Shown here one piece after another: positions 17,029-24,528 of a stretch of DNA of 58,065 nucleotides. The notes under the pieces were generated by a model. The model did not search any database. It worked only from the letters and a program-made list of their open reading frames with translations, and was not told where the DNA came from. The translations under genes were made by a program, and so were the position numbers. Every line of letters starts with the position of its first letter. The stretch's first letter is position 1. Source of the DNA: Cystobacterineae bacterium (GTDB lineage Bacteria > Myxococcota > Myxococcia > Myxococcales > Myxococcaceae); contig WRKR01000016.1 in the NCBI GenBank assembly GCA_009782175.1, positions 1 to 58,065 of the forward strand, read 5' to 3'.

Positions 17029-18128
17029 GGAGAAGCCCACTGCCTCAAGTGGCTATACTCGGGCTTTTGCTTTTTTTGGTGCTTAGTGTTGTTCTGCAGT
17101 CCCTGAATTTTGTTTTTGGCGCTTGGTTTGTGCAGGTTTTTGTTTTCTTTTGCATCCCCTGGGTAAGCTTGCGCCTTTTGCGGCAGCCGCCCTCAAAGGC
17201 CCTTGGTTTGTTGTCTGTTTCTCCAAAGAGGCTGCTTGCAGGCGGGTTTTTGGGGATGCTCTGCTATGTCGCCGTTGTGTTGCCGCTCATGTATTGGGTG
17301 AAGCAAGTGGTGCCGGCCTCGTGGGAAAAAATGTTTGATGGCCGCGACATGTTTTCAGCTTTGAGCGGCATTGAATATGCCTTGATGGTGGGGGCCGTGG
17401 TGTTGGTGGCGCCTCTATGTGAGGAGGTTTTTTTTCGAGGTTTTATTCAACCCAAGCTCATTTTGCGCTGGGGAGCTCCCCTGGGCCTTTTGGTGAGCTC
17501 TGTTTTATTTAGCCTCATCCATATGGATCCGGTGGGGTTTTTGGCCCGGTTGGCTTTGGGTTTGCTGTTTGGGTGGTTGGCCTATGTGACGAGCAACCTT
17601 TGGGTTTCGGTTGCAGCGCATGCTTCCTATAACCTGCTTGTCTACATTTTGTTTTTGCAGTTTGGCAATGCTTCTTCCTCTGCTGCTTTGCCTTTAGGCC
17701 AGGGGGTTTTGTTTTTGTGGTTGGTTTTGGGCATAGCAGGCATGTGGACACTGTTGAGGGTTTTGGGGTTTTCTCCAAGGCCACCTCGAGACTTCCCTGC
17801 CGAAAAATTATATATGCCCTCTGAAAGCGCTCAACCTCCCCCTGTGTTGCGCAGCATTCTTCGCCCCTGGCTTTGGGCTGCGTGTGGAAGCTGTTTGTTG
17901 TTGGCTGCCATGGACTATAGAGGCGTTGCGCTCAACATGTTTGATACGGTGGTGGTGCCTTTGCCAAAAGCCGCGCGGGACAATGAGCAACTCCAAGGAG
18001 AAATGGAGAGAATGCAGGCGCTGCGCCAGCAAGCACGCAAAGGACAGGTGGAGCTGAAAAGCTATTTTGAGTTTAGGCAACAATTTTTTCAGCAACTGCC
18101 TGCCGGCCTGCTTTCTGCTTCCCATTAA
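17025..18128 (+). CDS. CPBP-family intramembrane glutamic protease
   Basis: A polytopic membrane protein of 367 residues with the CPBP/Rce1 motifs: motif 1 CEEVFFRGF (EExxxR), motif 2 FSLIHMD (Fxx-H), and a later SVAAHASYN. Rce1 relatives cut C-terminal to prenylated or other substrates in the membrane; many bacterial ones have unknown targets. After the protease core a further hydrophobic segment and a helical, Gln-rich tail (residues about 300-367) are extra to the usual domain. It is coupled to the upstream zinc-ribbon gene by a four-base overlap. Confidence 0.88.
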   Translation: MRRSPLPQVAILGLLLFLVLSVVLQSLNFVFGAWFVQVFVFFCIPWVSLRLLRQPPSKALGLLSVSPKRLLAGGFLGMLCYVAVVLPLMYWVKQVVPASWEKMFDGRDMFSALSGIEYALMVGAVVLVAPLCEEVFFRGFIQPKLILRWGAPLGLLVSSVLFSLIHMDPVGFLARLALGLLFGWLAYVTSNLWVSVAAHASYNLLVYILFLQFGNASSSAALPLGQGVLFLWLVLGIAGMWTLLRVLGFSPRPPRDFPAEKLYMPSESAQPPPVLRSILRPWLWAACGSCLLLAAMDYRGVALNMFDTVVVPLPKAARDNEQLQGEMERMQALRQQARKGQVELKSYFEFRQQFFQQLPAGLLSASH

Positions 18129-18155
18129 CTTTTCAACCTGGCTCCGCCTTGGACA

Positions 18156-18200
18156 CCCCTTTCCATAGAAGGGGAAAATTCCCATAGAAGGGGAAAGGGG
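18156..18200. repeat. Hairpin with direct repeats after the CPBP gene
   Basis: CCCCTTTCC (18156-18164) pairs with GGAAAGGGG (18192-18200), and a smaller CCCCTT/AAGGGG hairpin nests in it. The 15-base CCATAGAAGGGGAAA occurs twice (18163-18177 and 18182-18196). It lies between convergent genes and may serve as a bidirectional transcript end. Confidence 0.55.
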
Positions 18201-18251
18201 GCCATTTCAAAGGGTTCGGCATTTGCCCAAGTTTAAGCCGCCTTGGAGCAA

Positions 18252-18368
18252 CTAAGCGGTTTTATGCTCTGGTTTGGGGGCCGTTTTTTTCTGTTGTTTT
18301 TTTTGTTTGCTGCGTTTGACGCGGATTTTATGACGGCGACGTTGGTGTTTGCTTTTAGAGCGAGCCAT
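18252..18368 (-). CDS. Very basic 38-residue protein
   Basis: The ATG at 18366-18368 is preceded by GGAGG with a five-base gap (GGAGGGAATATG), among the best ribosome sites in the window. The product starts MARSKSKHQRRRHKIRV, continues in Lys/Gln/Arg-rich sequence and ends in KTA. It has about 19 Lys/Arg and one Glu, with no membrane segment or Cys. Size and charge are those of small ribosome-bound or nucleic-acid-binding proteins, but I cannot match it to a named ribosomal protein. It is downstream of tatA on the same strand, 132 bases away, with a hairpin between. Automatic gene callers with a length cut would miss it. Confidence 0.65.
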   Translation of the reverse strand: MARSKSKHQRRRHKIRVKRSKQKKQQKKTAPKPEHKTA

Positions 18369-18480
18369 ATTCCCTCCAATTTAAGCTTTATGAGAAGAGG
18401 CGAGCCTAGCAAAAGAGGCAGCCCTTGGGGGCAAAAGTTTAAGGCAAGCCAAAGCCCGTCTGACGCCGCTCCATGCATGC

Positions 18481-18500
18481 AGAGAGCGCAGGCGCTCTCT
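18481..18500. other. Perfect hairpin abutting the tatA stop codon
   Basis: AGAGAGCG (18481-18488) pairs with CGCTCTCT (18493-18500) around a four-base loop. It lies directly after the tatA stop (18501-18503 on the minus strand). No T-tract follows, so it may protect a 3' end or separate tatA from the small basic gene. Confidence 0.6.
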
Positions 18501-18707
18501 TCATTCCCTTTGCTGCGTGGGCGCCTGTTCTTCTGTTTTTGAGGTGCTTTGTGCCGGCAAGTCGATGAAATCCTTTCCCTTGGAGGCTTGACGGAATGCG
18601 TGGAAGCATTTGCCCAGCGCATTGCCCAGAGCGCTCATGCGCGAAGCTGAAAAAATGAGCGTCAACACAATAGCCAGGAAAATAATTTCGCCAATTCCAA
18701 AGTGCAC
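18501..18707 (-). CDS. tatA: TatA/TatE-family twin-arginine translocase subunit
   Basis: A 68-residue protein with the TatA plan: FGIGEIIFLAIVLTLIFSASRMSALG is a short N-terminal membrane helix with Glu at its outer end, then the hinge and the amphipathic helix ALGNALGKCFHAFRQASKG, then a charged tail. TatA multimers form the pore for folded proteins in the inner membrane. The frame opens at a TTG at 18734, but the GTG at 18707 places FGIGE at residues 3-7 as in other TatA proteins. No good ribosome site is visible, and tatB/tatC are not in the window. The usual Phe-Gly before the hinge is Phe-Ser here. Confidence 0.8.
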   Translation of the reverse strand: MHFGIGEIIFLAIVLTLIFSASRMSALGNALGKCFHAFRQASKGKDFIDLPAQSTSKTEEQAPTQQRE

Positions 18708-18801
18708 GCATGCAGCATGCGACACTTGAGGCAAGAGTGCAACTGGAGGTTTCTTTGTTTTTATTCAGAGGGGTTTCCCTTTAAAGGGTGCTTTAAGAGG
18801 T

Positions 18802-19710
18802 TTAAAACATATAACCGGCGCTGAAGTTTGCAGAAAAAAGCGTAGAAAATTTCACTTCTTTGTTGTCTGGGCTTTGCTGGTTGCTGATGGGTGTTTTGAG
18901 CAGAGAATAGGACAAACCCAGTTGTACAAAAGCATCCCAATGGGACACTTTAAAGGCGGCATAAACGCGGTTGTGGGAGTTGGAGAAAGGTTTGAGTGAG
19001 TCAAATTTTGCTTCCTCCGGGGTGCCATTGCTCAAAGGTATAGGTTGGCTGGCGGCATAGACGAAAACCAAATCCCACCCGCCAAATATGCTGAGGATGG
19101 AGCCGTTGGGCAAGGCGAGGGAGTGTCCAAAGTTTAAATCCATGCCGCCTGTTGTCAGTTTGAGAGGGGAGGCGCCAAAGAGTTGTTGGAGGTGCACGCG
19201 GATGGAAAAGTCAGGCAAATAATCAATCCCTTCATTGAAGGCCCACTTTAAATCTCCAGCAAGTGTCCACATGGAGCTTTGGGTGAGCCATTTGGCGTGT
19301 ACACCCACTTCAAAGGAATAAGGGAGTCCTTTGCGCGCGGAGATGCCCAGCTGTGTCCACAGGGGCAAGCTTTGGGGAAAAAGGTGTCCTGTGGCGTTGG
19401 GGTTGAGTTTTTCCAGTGCTTTTCGGTTGAGCTCTTCGAGGGCTTCCCAGCTGGGTTTTTCTATGGAGATGAAGGCATTGGCCGAGCTGCCATGCCACCC
19501 CAGGGTATGAGGAGGAGAAGGGGACTGAGGTGAAAAACTCAAGGCGAGTTGGCGAGCAAAAGCGCGAAATCTATCATTGGCGGTTGGATCTACGGAAGGG
19601 TTTCCCAGGGGCTCTAAGTTTATTTTGCGTTGGGCGGCATGGCTTAAACTCACCATGAGGACATAGGCGAGTGCTGCATAGAGAGCAGGCTTTTTTAGGC
19701 AAAAATTCAT
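18802..19710 (-). CDS. Probable outer-membrane beta-barrel protein
   Basis: About 302 residues with a Sec signal (YAALAYVLMVSLSHA). The mature protein has alternating hydrophobic/polar strands, many aromatic residues and a C-terminal FSANFSAGYMF ending in Phe, typical of Bam-dependent barrels. No named family is evident. The ATG at 19710 is preferred; the frame opens at a TTG at 19719 that would overlap the peptidase stop. It follows the S41 peptidase gene immediately, so the two are probably co-transcribed, and it might be a substrate or partner of that peptidase (inference from position). Confidence 0.65.
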   Translation of the reverse strand: MNFCLKKPALYAALAYVLMVSLSHAAQRKINLEPLGNPSVDPTANDRFRAFARQLALSFSPQSPSPPHTLGWHGSSANAFISIEKPSWEALEELNRKALEKLNPNATGHLFPQSLPLWTQLGISARKGLPYSFEVGVHAKWLTQSSMWTLAGDLKWAFNEGIDYLPDFSIRVHLQQLFGASPLKLTTGGMDLNFGHSLALPNGSILSIFGGWDLVFVYAASQPIPLSNGTPEEAKFDSLKPFSNSHNRVYAAFKVSHWDAFVQLGLSYSLLKTPISNQQSPDNKEVKFSTLFSANFSAGYMF

Positions 19711-19715
19711 GGCAC

Positions 19716-22700
19716 TCAATGGGAAGCAAAAGCATCATCTGCCTTGTCTTTGCGGATAAAGAAGGTTTTTCGGCTTGCAAAATCTTCACTTTCTCTGGCG
19801 ATGACGCTGATGCCATTGTCGCCATCTTTCAGAGGGATGCGGGCAGAAAACTCCAGTTGTGAGCTGTGTTTGGGGTTGCTTTTGAAGAAGACTTTTTTGT
19901 CATTGACCAGGATGAACATGTCAAGCAGCTTGGGGTTTTTCACATGGCCTGAAAGCAGGAAATGGTTTTCGTTGCTGACCAAGCCTCCTGTGCTTGAGTC
20001 CACGTTGAGTGAAATAAGGGGTGGCAGGTGATGGGGGAGATATGTGAGTGCCTCTGACAAGTCTTCCTTGGGCTCCTCTTTGGAAGGGGAAGGCTCAAGC
20101 TGTGCCAGGGGGATGAAGGCAAAGCGCTCCTTATTCCAACGTACGCGTGCCACGGAATCCGTTTGGGCTTCAACAGAGACAGGGGTTGGGTGGATGAATT
20201 GGGCAATGGCGGATTTTGTGTCTGCACTTGAAAAGAGTTGCGTATGGGGTTTTGCGCGAAGGGCTTGAGAAGCCTGGTTTAAGGCAATGGGCTGCTCAAT
20301 GGGTATTTGTATTTTTTGAACAGCGCTTTCCATGAGGGTTTCATCCACGAGGATGAGTTGCAGGGGAAGCATCATCTGCGCGCGGGCCGGCTTTGCTCTC
20401 AAGACGAATTTTGCTGTCTTGGTTTGGCCGGGGGAAATTTCTCCGAGTTTAAACCGTCCTTGTTCGATGAAGACAGCCGCGTCGCCCAGGTTTTTGATGG
20501 TGGCCACGGCAGAGAGTGCTTTGCCTTTTCCGGTGTTGGTGACATCAACAAACAAACTCAAAGTCTCTCCAGCTTGGACGCGGCCGTCTTGGTTGCATGA
20601 AGCGCAATTGTCGACGAATTGATAATCAAAAGCGAACAGAGGGCGGGGCAACTCGATGAGGCTGACTTCCCCCTGGAGTTTTATGGGCAAGAGGCCTTCA
20701 TCATCTTCAAGTTTAATGTGGATGAGGTTTCGGCGGGAATAGGTGTCAGCGGGCACCGTCAGTTTGAGTGTGGACATGGCGGTTTGGCCCGGAGCGACAG
20801 CTCCAATTAAAAATTCGCGTCTATCCAAAAAGAAGTTGTCGGATTCTGTCCAGGCACGCACACGTTTGAGAGGGAGCTCGCCTTTGTTGTGCACATTCAG
20901 TTTGAGAAGAAATTCCTGGTTGCCGCTGAGTTTTTTTGAAGCTGTGGGCTCTAATTTCCCCTCCACCAGCAAACTTGCAGGGCGTTTCCCAGGGCTCCAG
21001 TCGATGCCGCGACGCTCAATGGCTTTGCCAATGCGCTCTTCTTCTGCTTTTTGTTTTTCCTGGACATAGGCACGGGAGGCGCTCAGCATGTTTTCTCTGT
21101 TGTTGTTGGGTGCTGCCGTCAACAGGCCGCGAGCAAATTCCATTTCAAAATCTTCCAAAATAATATCCGGATCAATATCCTCCTCTTCTGTTTCAGGCCA
21201 GGTTTCGGGTTTGTCTTGCTCGTCTTTAGGCTCCTCTCTCAAATATTTTATGGACATGAGAGGTTTTTCTTTGGGCGGAGCATTTCCTTTTTTGCTCAAC
21301 TCTCGTTCCTTCTCCAGAGGGTTGATGAAGTGGTGCTCCAAACTGGCTTCATTGAGTGTTCGCCTGGGGGCAAACACGGAGGAGAAGGAGGCGGCCACAC
21401 GCGCAGGAATCAGCTCAATATCCGGCGTAATGCCTATTTCCTGAATGGAAATTCCGCCGGGGGTGAGATATTGGGCAATGGTGAGTTTGAGGGCACTTTC
21501 GTCAGGGAAAGCATAAAGCTCCTGCACGGAACCTTTCCCAAAAGTTTGGCGTCCGATGATGACAGCCCTGTTTTGGTTTTTGAGGGCGCCGGCGACAATT
21601 TCAGAAGCGGAAGCGCTGCCTGAATTGACGAGAACAACCATGGGGACATGGACGTCATTTAAGCTTGGGGTGGCGCGTTTTTCGTCACGTCTTGTGTCTG
21701 AATAACCCACGGTGGAGACAATGGCTCCACTCGACAAAAACAAATCGCTGATTTCAATGGCCTGCTCCAAGAGCCCGCCTGGGTTTCCGCGAAAATCCAA
21801 AATGAGGCTTTGGATGCCGTTGCTTTTGCCTTTGGCTTTGGCCTGTGCATTCAGCGACTGCAAAGCGTCGATGATGTCGCGCGTCGTGTTGCCCTGGAAA
21901 CTGCTGATGCGCAAATAGCCAACATTGCCTGCAAGCAATTTATGGAGCACGGATTCTACGTTGATGATGGCGCGTGTCAGCGTCAGGGTTTGGAATTTTT
22001 TTTGGCTTGGCCGTGAAAGGCCGATGGTGACTTTGGTGTTGTGTGGACCGCGCAAGCGCGAGACAGCCTCATTGACGTCCATGTTGATGGTGGATTCATC
22101 CCCAATTTTTTCGATGATGTCGTGTCGTTTAATGCCTGCGCGAAATGCAGGCGTATTCCGCAGCACACGAACGACGCTGAGTTTCCCTTCACGCATTTGA
22201 ACGACAAAGCCCAGGCCGCCGAATTCACCTCTCGTCGCCATTTTCATTTCTCTATAGAATTCTGGTTTGAGCAGGACAGAGTGAGGATCCAAGGTTTGGA
22301 GCATTCCGTTGACGGCGGCATATTCAATTTCGCGTGTGGACTCTCTGGCACTCAAATGGGGGACGATGAACTCAAACACGTTTTTGAGTGCAGTAGAAAG
22401 TTTCCAAAGCGAGTCCACCGTGCGGATGTCGAATTGTTTGACATTGCCGTTGACGTTGAGGGTGAGGCTTCCTTCTTCCGCTGAGCCGTTGACGACAATT
22501 TCAGGAACGGCTTTTTCGACATAATCCAGGGCTCCAACCATCATTTCCTTGGGGTGGATGCGCTCAGGGTCGACATAGTTGTCACGCAGATAGAGGATGA
22601 CTTTGGTGACAACGCGCAAGGCCGCCAAGTCATGAGGTGGCTTAGAGAGGTTGCTGGCCAGCAAAAGCGAGCTGCTTTCATGGGAGGGCGGAGCCAAGGC

Positions 22701-22814
22701 CATGCTTGTGGGGACTCTGTCTGAGCCGAGATAGACCCACAAGAGGGTGAGGCCGATGATGGGATAGGAATAATGCATCAGGCGCATGAGCCGTTGCTCC
22801 GGGATGAGGGCCAT
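19716..22814 (-). CDS. S41 C-terminal processing peptidase with long C-terminal extension
   Basis: A 1032-residue periplasmic protease anchored by an N-terminal helix (residues 16-30). A PDZ domain (about 195-275) precedes the S41 core. The catalytic pair can be read as Ser402 in NSGSASASEIV and Lys427 in TFGKGSV, 25 residues apart as in Prc, with LILDFRGNPGGLLE before them. Ordinary CtpA enzymes are about 400-450 residues; here more than 500 follow, including CARDB/NEW3-like beta units (GELPLKRVRAW, DVTNTGKGKALSAVATI) and a Pro/Glu-rich link. The extension may bind substrates or wall. It sits head to head with glutamate-cysteine ligase across 344 bases and leads into the barrel protein gene. 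Confidence 0.9.
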   Translation of the reverse strand: MALIPEQRLMRLMHYSYPIIGLTLLWVYLGSDRVPTSMALAPPSHESSSLLLASNLSKPPHDLAALRVVTKVILYLRDNYVDPERIHPKEMMVGALDYVEKAVPEIVVNGSAEEGSLTLNVNGNVKQFDIRTVDSLWKLSTALKNVFEFIVPHLSARESTREIEYAAVNGMLQTLDPHSVLLKPEFYREMKMATRGEFGGLGFVVQMREGKLSVVRVLRNTPAFRAGIKRHDIIEKIGDESTINMDVNEAVSRLRGPHNTKVTIGLSRPSQKKFQTLTLTRAIINVESVLHKLLAGNVGYLRISSFQGNTTRDIIDALQSLNAQAKAKGKSNGIQSLILDFRGNPGGLLEQAIEISDLFLSSGAIVSTVGYSDTRRDEKRATPSLNDVHVPMVVLVNSGSASASEIVAGALKNQNRAVIIGRQTFGKGSVQELYAFPDESALKLTIAQYLTPGGISIQEIGITPDIELIPARVAASFSSVFAPRRTLNEASLEHHFINPLEKERELSKKGNAPPKEKPLMSIKYLREEPKDEQDKPETWPETEEEDIDPDIILEDFEMEFARGLLTAAPNNNRENMLSASRAYVQEKQKAEEERIGKAIERRGIDWSPGKRPASLLVEGKLEPTASKKLSGNQEFLLKLNVHNKGELPLKRVRAWTESDNFFLDRREFLIGAVAPGQTAMSTLKLTVPADTYSRRNLIHIKLEDDEGLLPIKLQGEVSLIELPRPLFAFDYQFVDNCASCNQDGRVQAGETLSLFVDVTNTGKGKALSAVATIKNLGDAAVFIEQGRFKLGEISPGQTKTAKFVLRAKPARAQMMLPLQLILVDETLMESAVQKIQIPIEQPIALNQASQALRAKPHTQLFSSADTKSAIAQFIHPTPVSVEAQTDSVARVRWNKERFAFIPLAQLEPSPSKEEPKEDLSEALTYLPHHLPPLISLNVDSSTGGLVSNENHFLLSGHVKNPKLLDMFILVNDKKVFFKSNPKHSSQLEFSARIPLKDGDNGISVIARESEDFASRKTFFIRKDKADDAFASH

Positions 22815-23052
22815 TTTTGAGAAAACGAGCAGTCAGACATGAAAGACTTAAAGTCCTCAGTTGGATATAAGCAATGGCTATTTATGCTTTCCTTCCGGGG
22901 GAGAGAAGTTTTCCGGGTTTGAAAATTCATTTTGCATACAAAATACAACAAAGTGCCCCTTCAGCGTTGTGGGCTGAGAGAAGAAAAAGTGAAGGGTGGA
23001 AGTGCACAGCAGAACATAACCCCCAAAACCCGAAAGAAGTGCTCCCTTAAGC

Positions 23053-23061
23053 TGTTATAAT
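23053..23061 (+). promoter_or_regulatory. Extended -10 promoter of the gshA leader
   Basis: TGTTATAAT fits the extended -10 consensus TG-N-TATAAT exactly; no -35 box is needed or seen. It predicts a transcript starting near 23068, with about 90 bases before the ligase start. From 22815 to 23050 I see no gene and nothing else recognisable. Confidence 0.55.
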
Positions 23062-23111
23062 TCCAAGGCAAAGGGGCGATAGGCTCCTGTTGTGAAAGAA
23101 GGAGAGGCAGG

Positions 23112-23168
23112 ATGAAAAAGTCCCCTTGTTGTGGGTATATTAGGTTATGTAGACGGCAATGTCTCTAG
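23112..23168 (+). CDS. Cysteine-rich leader peptide, 18 residues
   Basis: An ATG at 23112 with ribosome site GGAG (seven-base gap) opens an 18-codon frame reading MKKSPCCGYIRLCRRQCL, with four Cys codons (6, 7, 13, 17). It ends with TAG at 23166-23168, ten bases inside the start of the glutamate-cysteine ligase gene in another frame. CTCCT (23084-23088) can pair with the leader's AGGAG (23100-23104), and AAGGGG (23071-23076) can pair with CCCCTT (23122-23127). Cys-rich leaders that stall when Cys-tRNA is scarce are known upstream of sulfur genes in some bacteria. That this one does so is inference. Confidence 0.55.
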   Translation: MKKSPCCGYIRLCRRQCL

Positions 23169-24472
23169 ATGCTGAAGGAATGTTAGCCCAAGCCATTTCC
23201 TCTTGCTCGGAATTGGAGGATTATTTCCGGGAAGGGGAAAAGCCTCCTGCACAATGGTTGTTGGGGCTAGAGCATGAGAAGTTTATTTATACCGCTCAGG
23301 GGGCCCCCATCCGCTATGAGGGGGAGCAGGGGTTGCTTTGCGTTTTCCAGGGGCTTCAGGCCTATGGATGGAGGCCCATTATAGATGCTCAAACGGGCCA
23401 CCATGTGGGGATGCGTCGAGGGGGTGCCACTTTGTCAACAGAGCCGGGGGGGCAGCTGGAGTTTGCCGGGGCACCCCGGGAGAGTGCCCATGCGCTCCAT
23501 AGGGACCATATGCAGCATTTGGAAGAGTTGGTGGAGGTGTTGGGTGCGCACCAATTGCATGCCCTCATGTTAGGCTACCGCCCTTGGGGTGAGGTGGAAG
23601 ATGTGCCCTATATGCCACGGAACCGCTATGCAGCCATGCGCAAAACCCTGGCTGAGCGCGGAAGCACAGGCGCGTTGATGATGTTGATGACGGCCACAGG
23701 CCAGGTGTCTCTGGACTATTCCGACGAGGCCGATTGTGTGCGCAAGGTGGTGGTTTTGGCGAGGATGGTGCCTTTGCTTGTGGCCATGTTTGCCAACAGC
23801 CCCTGGAAGGAAGGGCGCCCTTCAGGCTATGCCTCATTCCGAAGCCATGTGTGGAATGAGGTTGACAAAGCGCGCTGTGGCTATTTGCCCTCGTGGTTTG
23901 ACGGCTCCTTCTCCTATGCGCGCTATGTGGAGTGGGCCATGGATGCGCCGCTGCTGTTTTTGCGCAGAGAGGGCCGCTATTTGACGCCCAAACTCAGTTT
24001 TCGCCAACTTTGGAAAGAGGGTTTTGAAGGCAAGAAGGCCACTTTTTCCGAGTGGGTGGACCATTTGTCAACCTTGTTTCCCGAAGTGAGGCTGAAGAAA
24101 CTCATTGAAGTGCGCAGCGTAGACAGTGTTTCCCCGCAGCTGACGGCCGCGTTGGCTGCATTGTTGCGCGGCACCCTTTATGCACCTGGCGCCTTGGATG
24201 AAATAGAGCAGTTGTTGCCCGCACGGAGTTTGCAGGCGCAGCTGGCTTTGCATGAGCAGGCCCAGCGCGAGGGCCTGAAGTTTGAGCCCTTGGCAAAAGA
24301 CGCGCAGGCGCTTGTGGCCATTGCCGCGCAAAGCTTGAAGGCTTGGGCGCCAGAGGATGCCCAGCTGCTTGAGCCGCTGATGGCGCAGTTGTGTGAGCGG
24401 CGCATGCCGGCAGATGCGCTGTTGGCGTGTGAGGTGCCGACACTTTTAAGAAAGTTTGCTTTTAAAATGTAG
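23159..24472 (+). CDS. gshA: Glutamate-cysteine ligase (plant/EgtA type)
   Basis: Joins Glu and Cys with ATP to give gamma-glutamylcysteine, the first step to glutathione. The 437-residue protein has the GCS2/plant-type blocks: LGLEHEKFIY with the metal-binding Glu residues, STEPGGQLEFAGAP, MPRNRYAAMR, MLMTATGQVSLDYSDE, LVAMFANSPW and IEVRSVDSVS. An in-frame stop at 23150 fixes the start at the ATG at 23159, which has no ribosome site of its own and overlaps the Cys-rich leader ORF, so translation is probably coupled to it. No glutathione synthetase gene is in the window. EgtA is closely related, but no other ergothioneine genes are near. Confidence 0.93.
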   Translation: MSLDAEGMLAQAISSCSELEDYFREGEKPPAQWLLGLEHEKFIYTAQGAPIRYEGEQGLLCVFQGLQAYGWRPIIDAQTGHHVGMRRGGATLSTEPGGQLEFAGAPRESAHALHRDHMQHLEELVEVLGAHQLHALMLGYRPWGEVEDVPYMPRNRYAAMRKTLAERGSTGALMMLMTATGQVSLDYSDEADCVRKVVVLARMVPLLVAMFANSPWKEGRPSGYASFRSHVWNEVDKARCGYLPSWFDGSFSYARYVEWAMDAPLLFLRREGRYLTPKLSFRQLWKEGFEGKKATFSEWVDHLSTLFPEVRLKKLIEVRSVDSVSPQLTAALAALLRGTLYAPGALDEIEQLLPARSLQAQLALHEQAQREGLKFEPLAKDAQALVAIAAQSLKAWAPEDAQLLEPLMAQLCERRMPADALLACEVPTLLRKFAFKM

Positions 24473-24480
24473 TTGCCACC

Positions 24481-24515
24481 AGCGAAGGGTTTTTTCTGCC
24501 CTCCCTCAAGAGGGC
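24481..24515 (+). repeat. Remnant of the terminal hairpin repeat
   Basis: GCGAAGGGTTTTTT followed by hairpin GCCCTC (24498-24503) / GAGGGC (24510-24515) matches the order in the right-end repeat near 57986-58014 (GGCGAAGGGTTTTTTT then a GCCC hairpin). It lies between the convergent gshA and dnaE genes. Confidence 0.6.
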
Positions 24516-24528
24516 AAAACGACACCCC

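Noticed and set aside
23062-23158. T-box riboswitch before gshA
   Set aside because: The T-box sequence (AGGGUGGNACCGCG) and the specifier-loop structure are missing; the leader ORF is the better explanation.
24481-24515. Ordinary intrinsic terminator between gshA and dnaE
   Set aside because: On the plus strand the T-run comes before the hairpin, and on the minus strand no T-run follows it; its order matches the terminal repeat instead.
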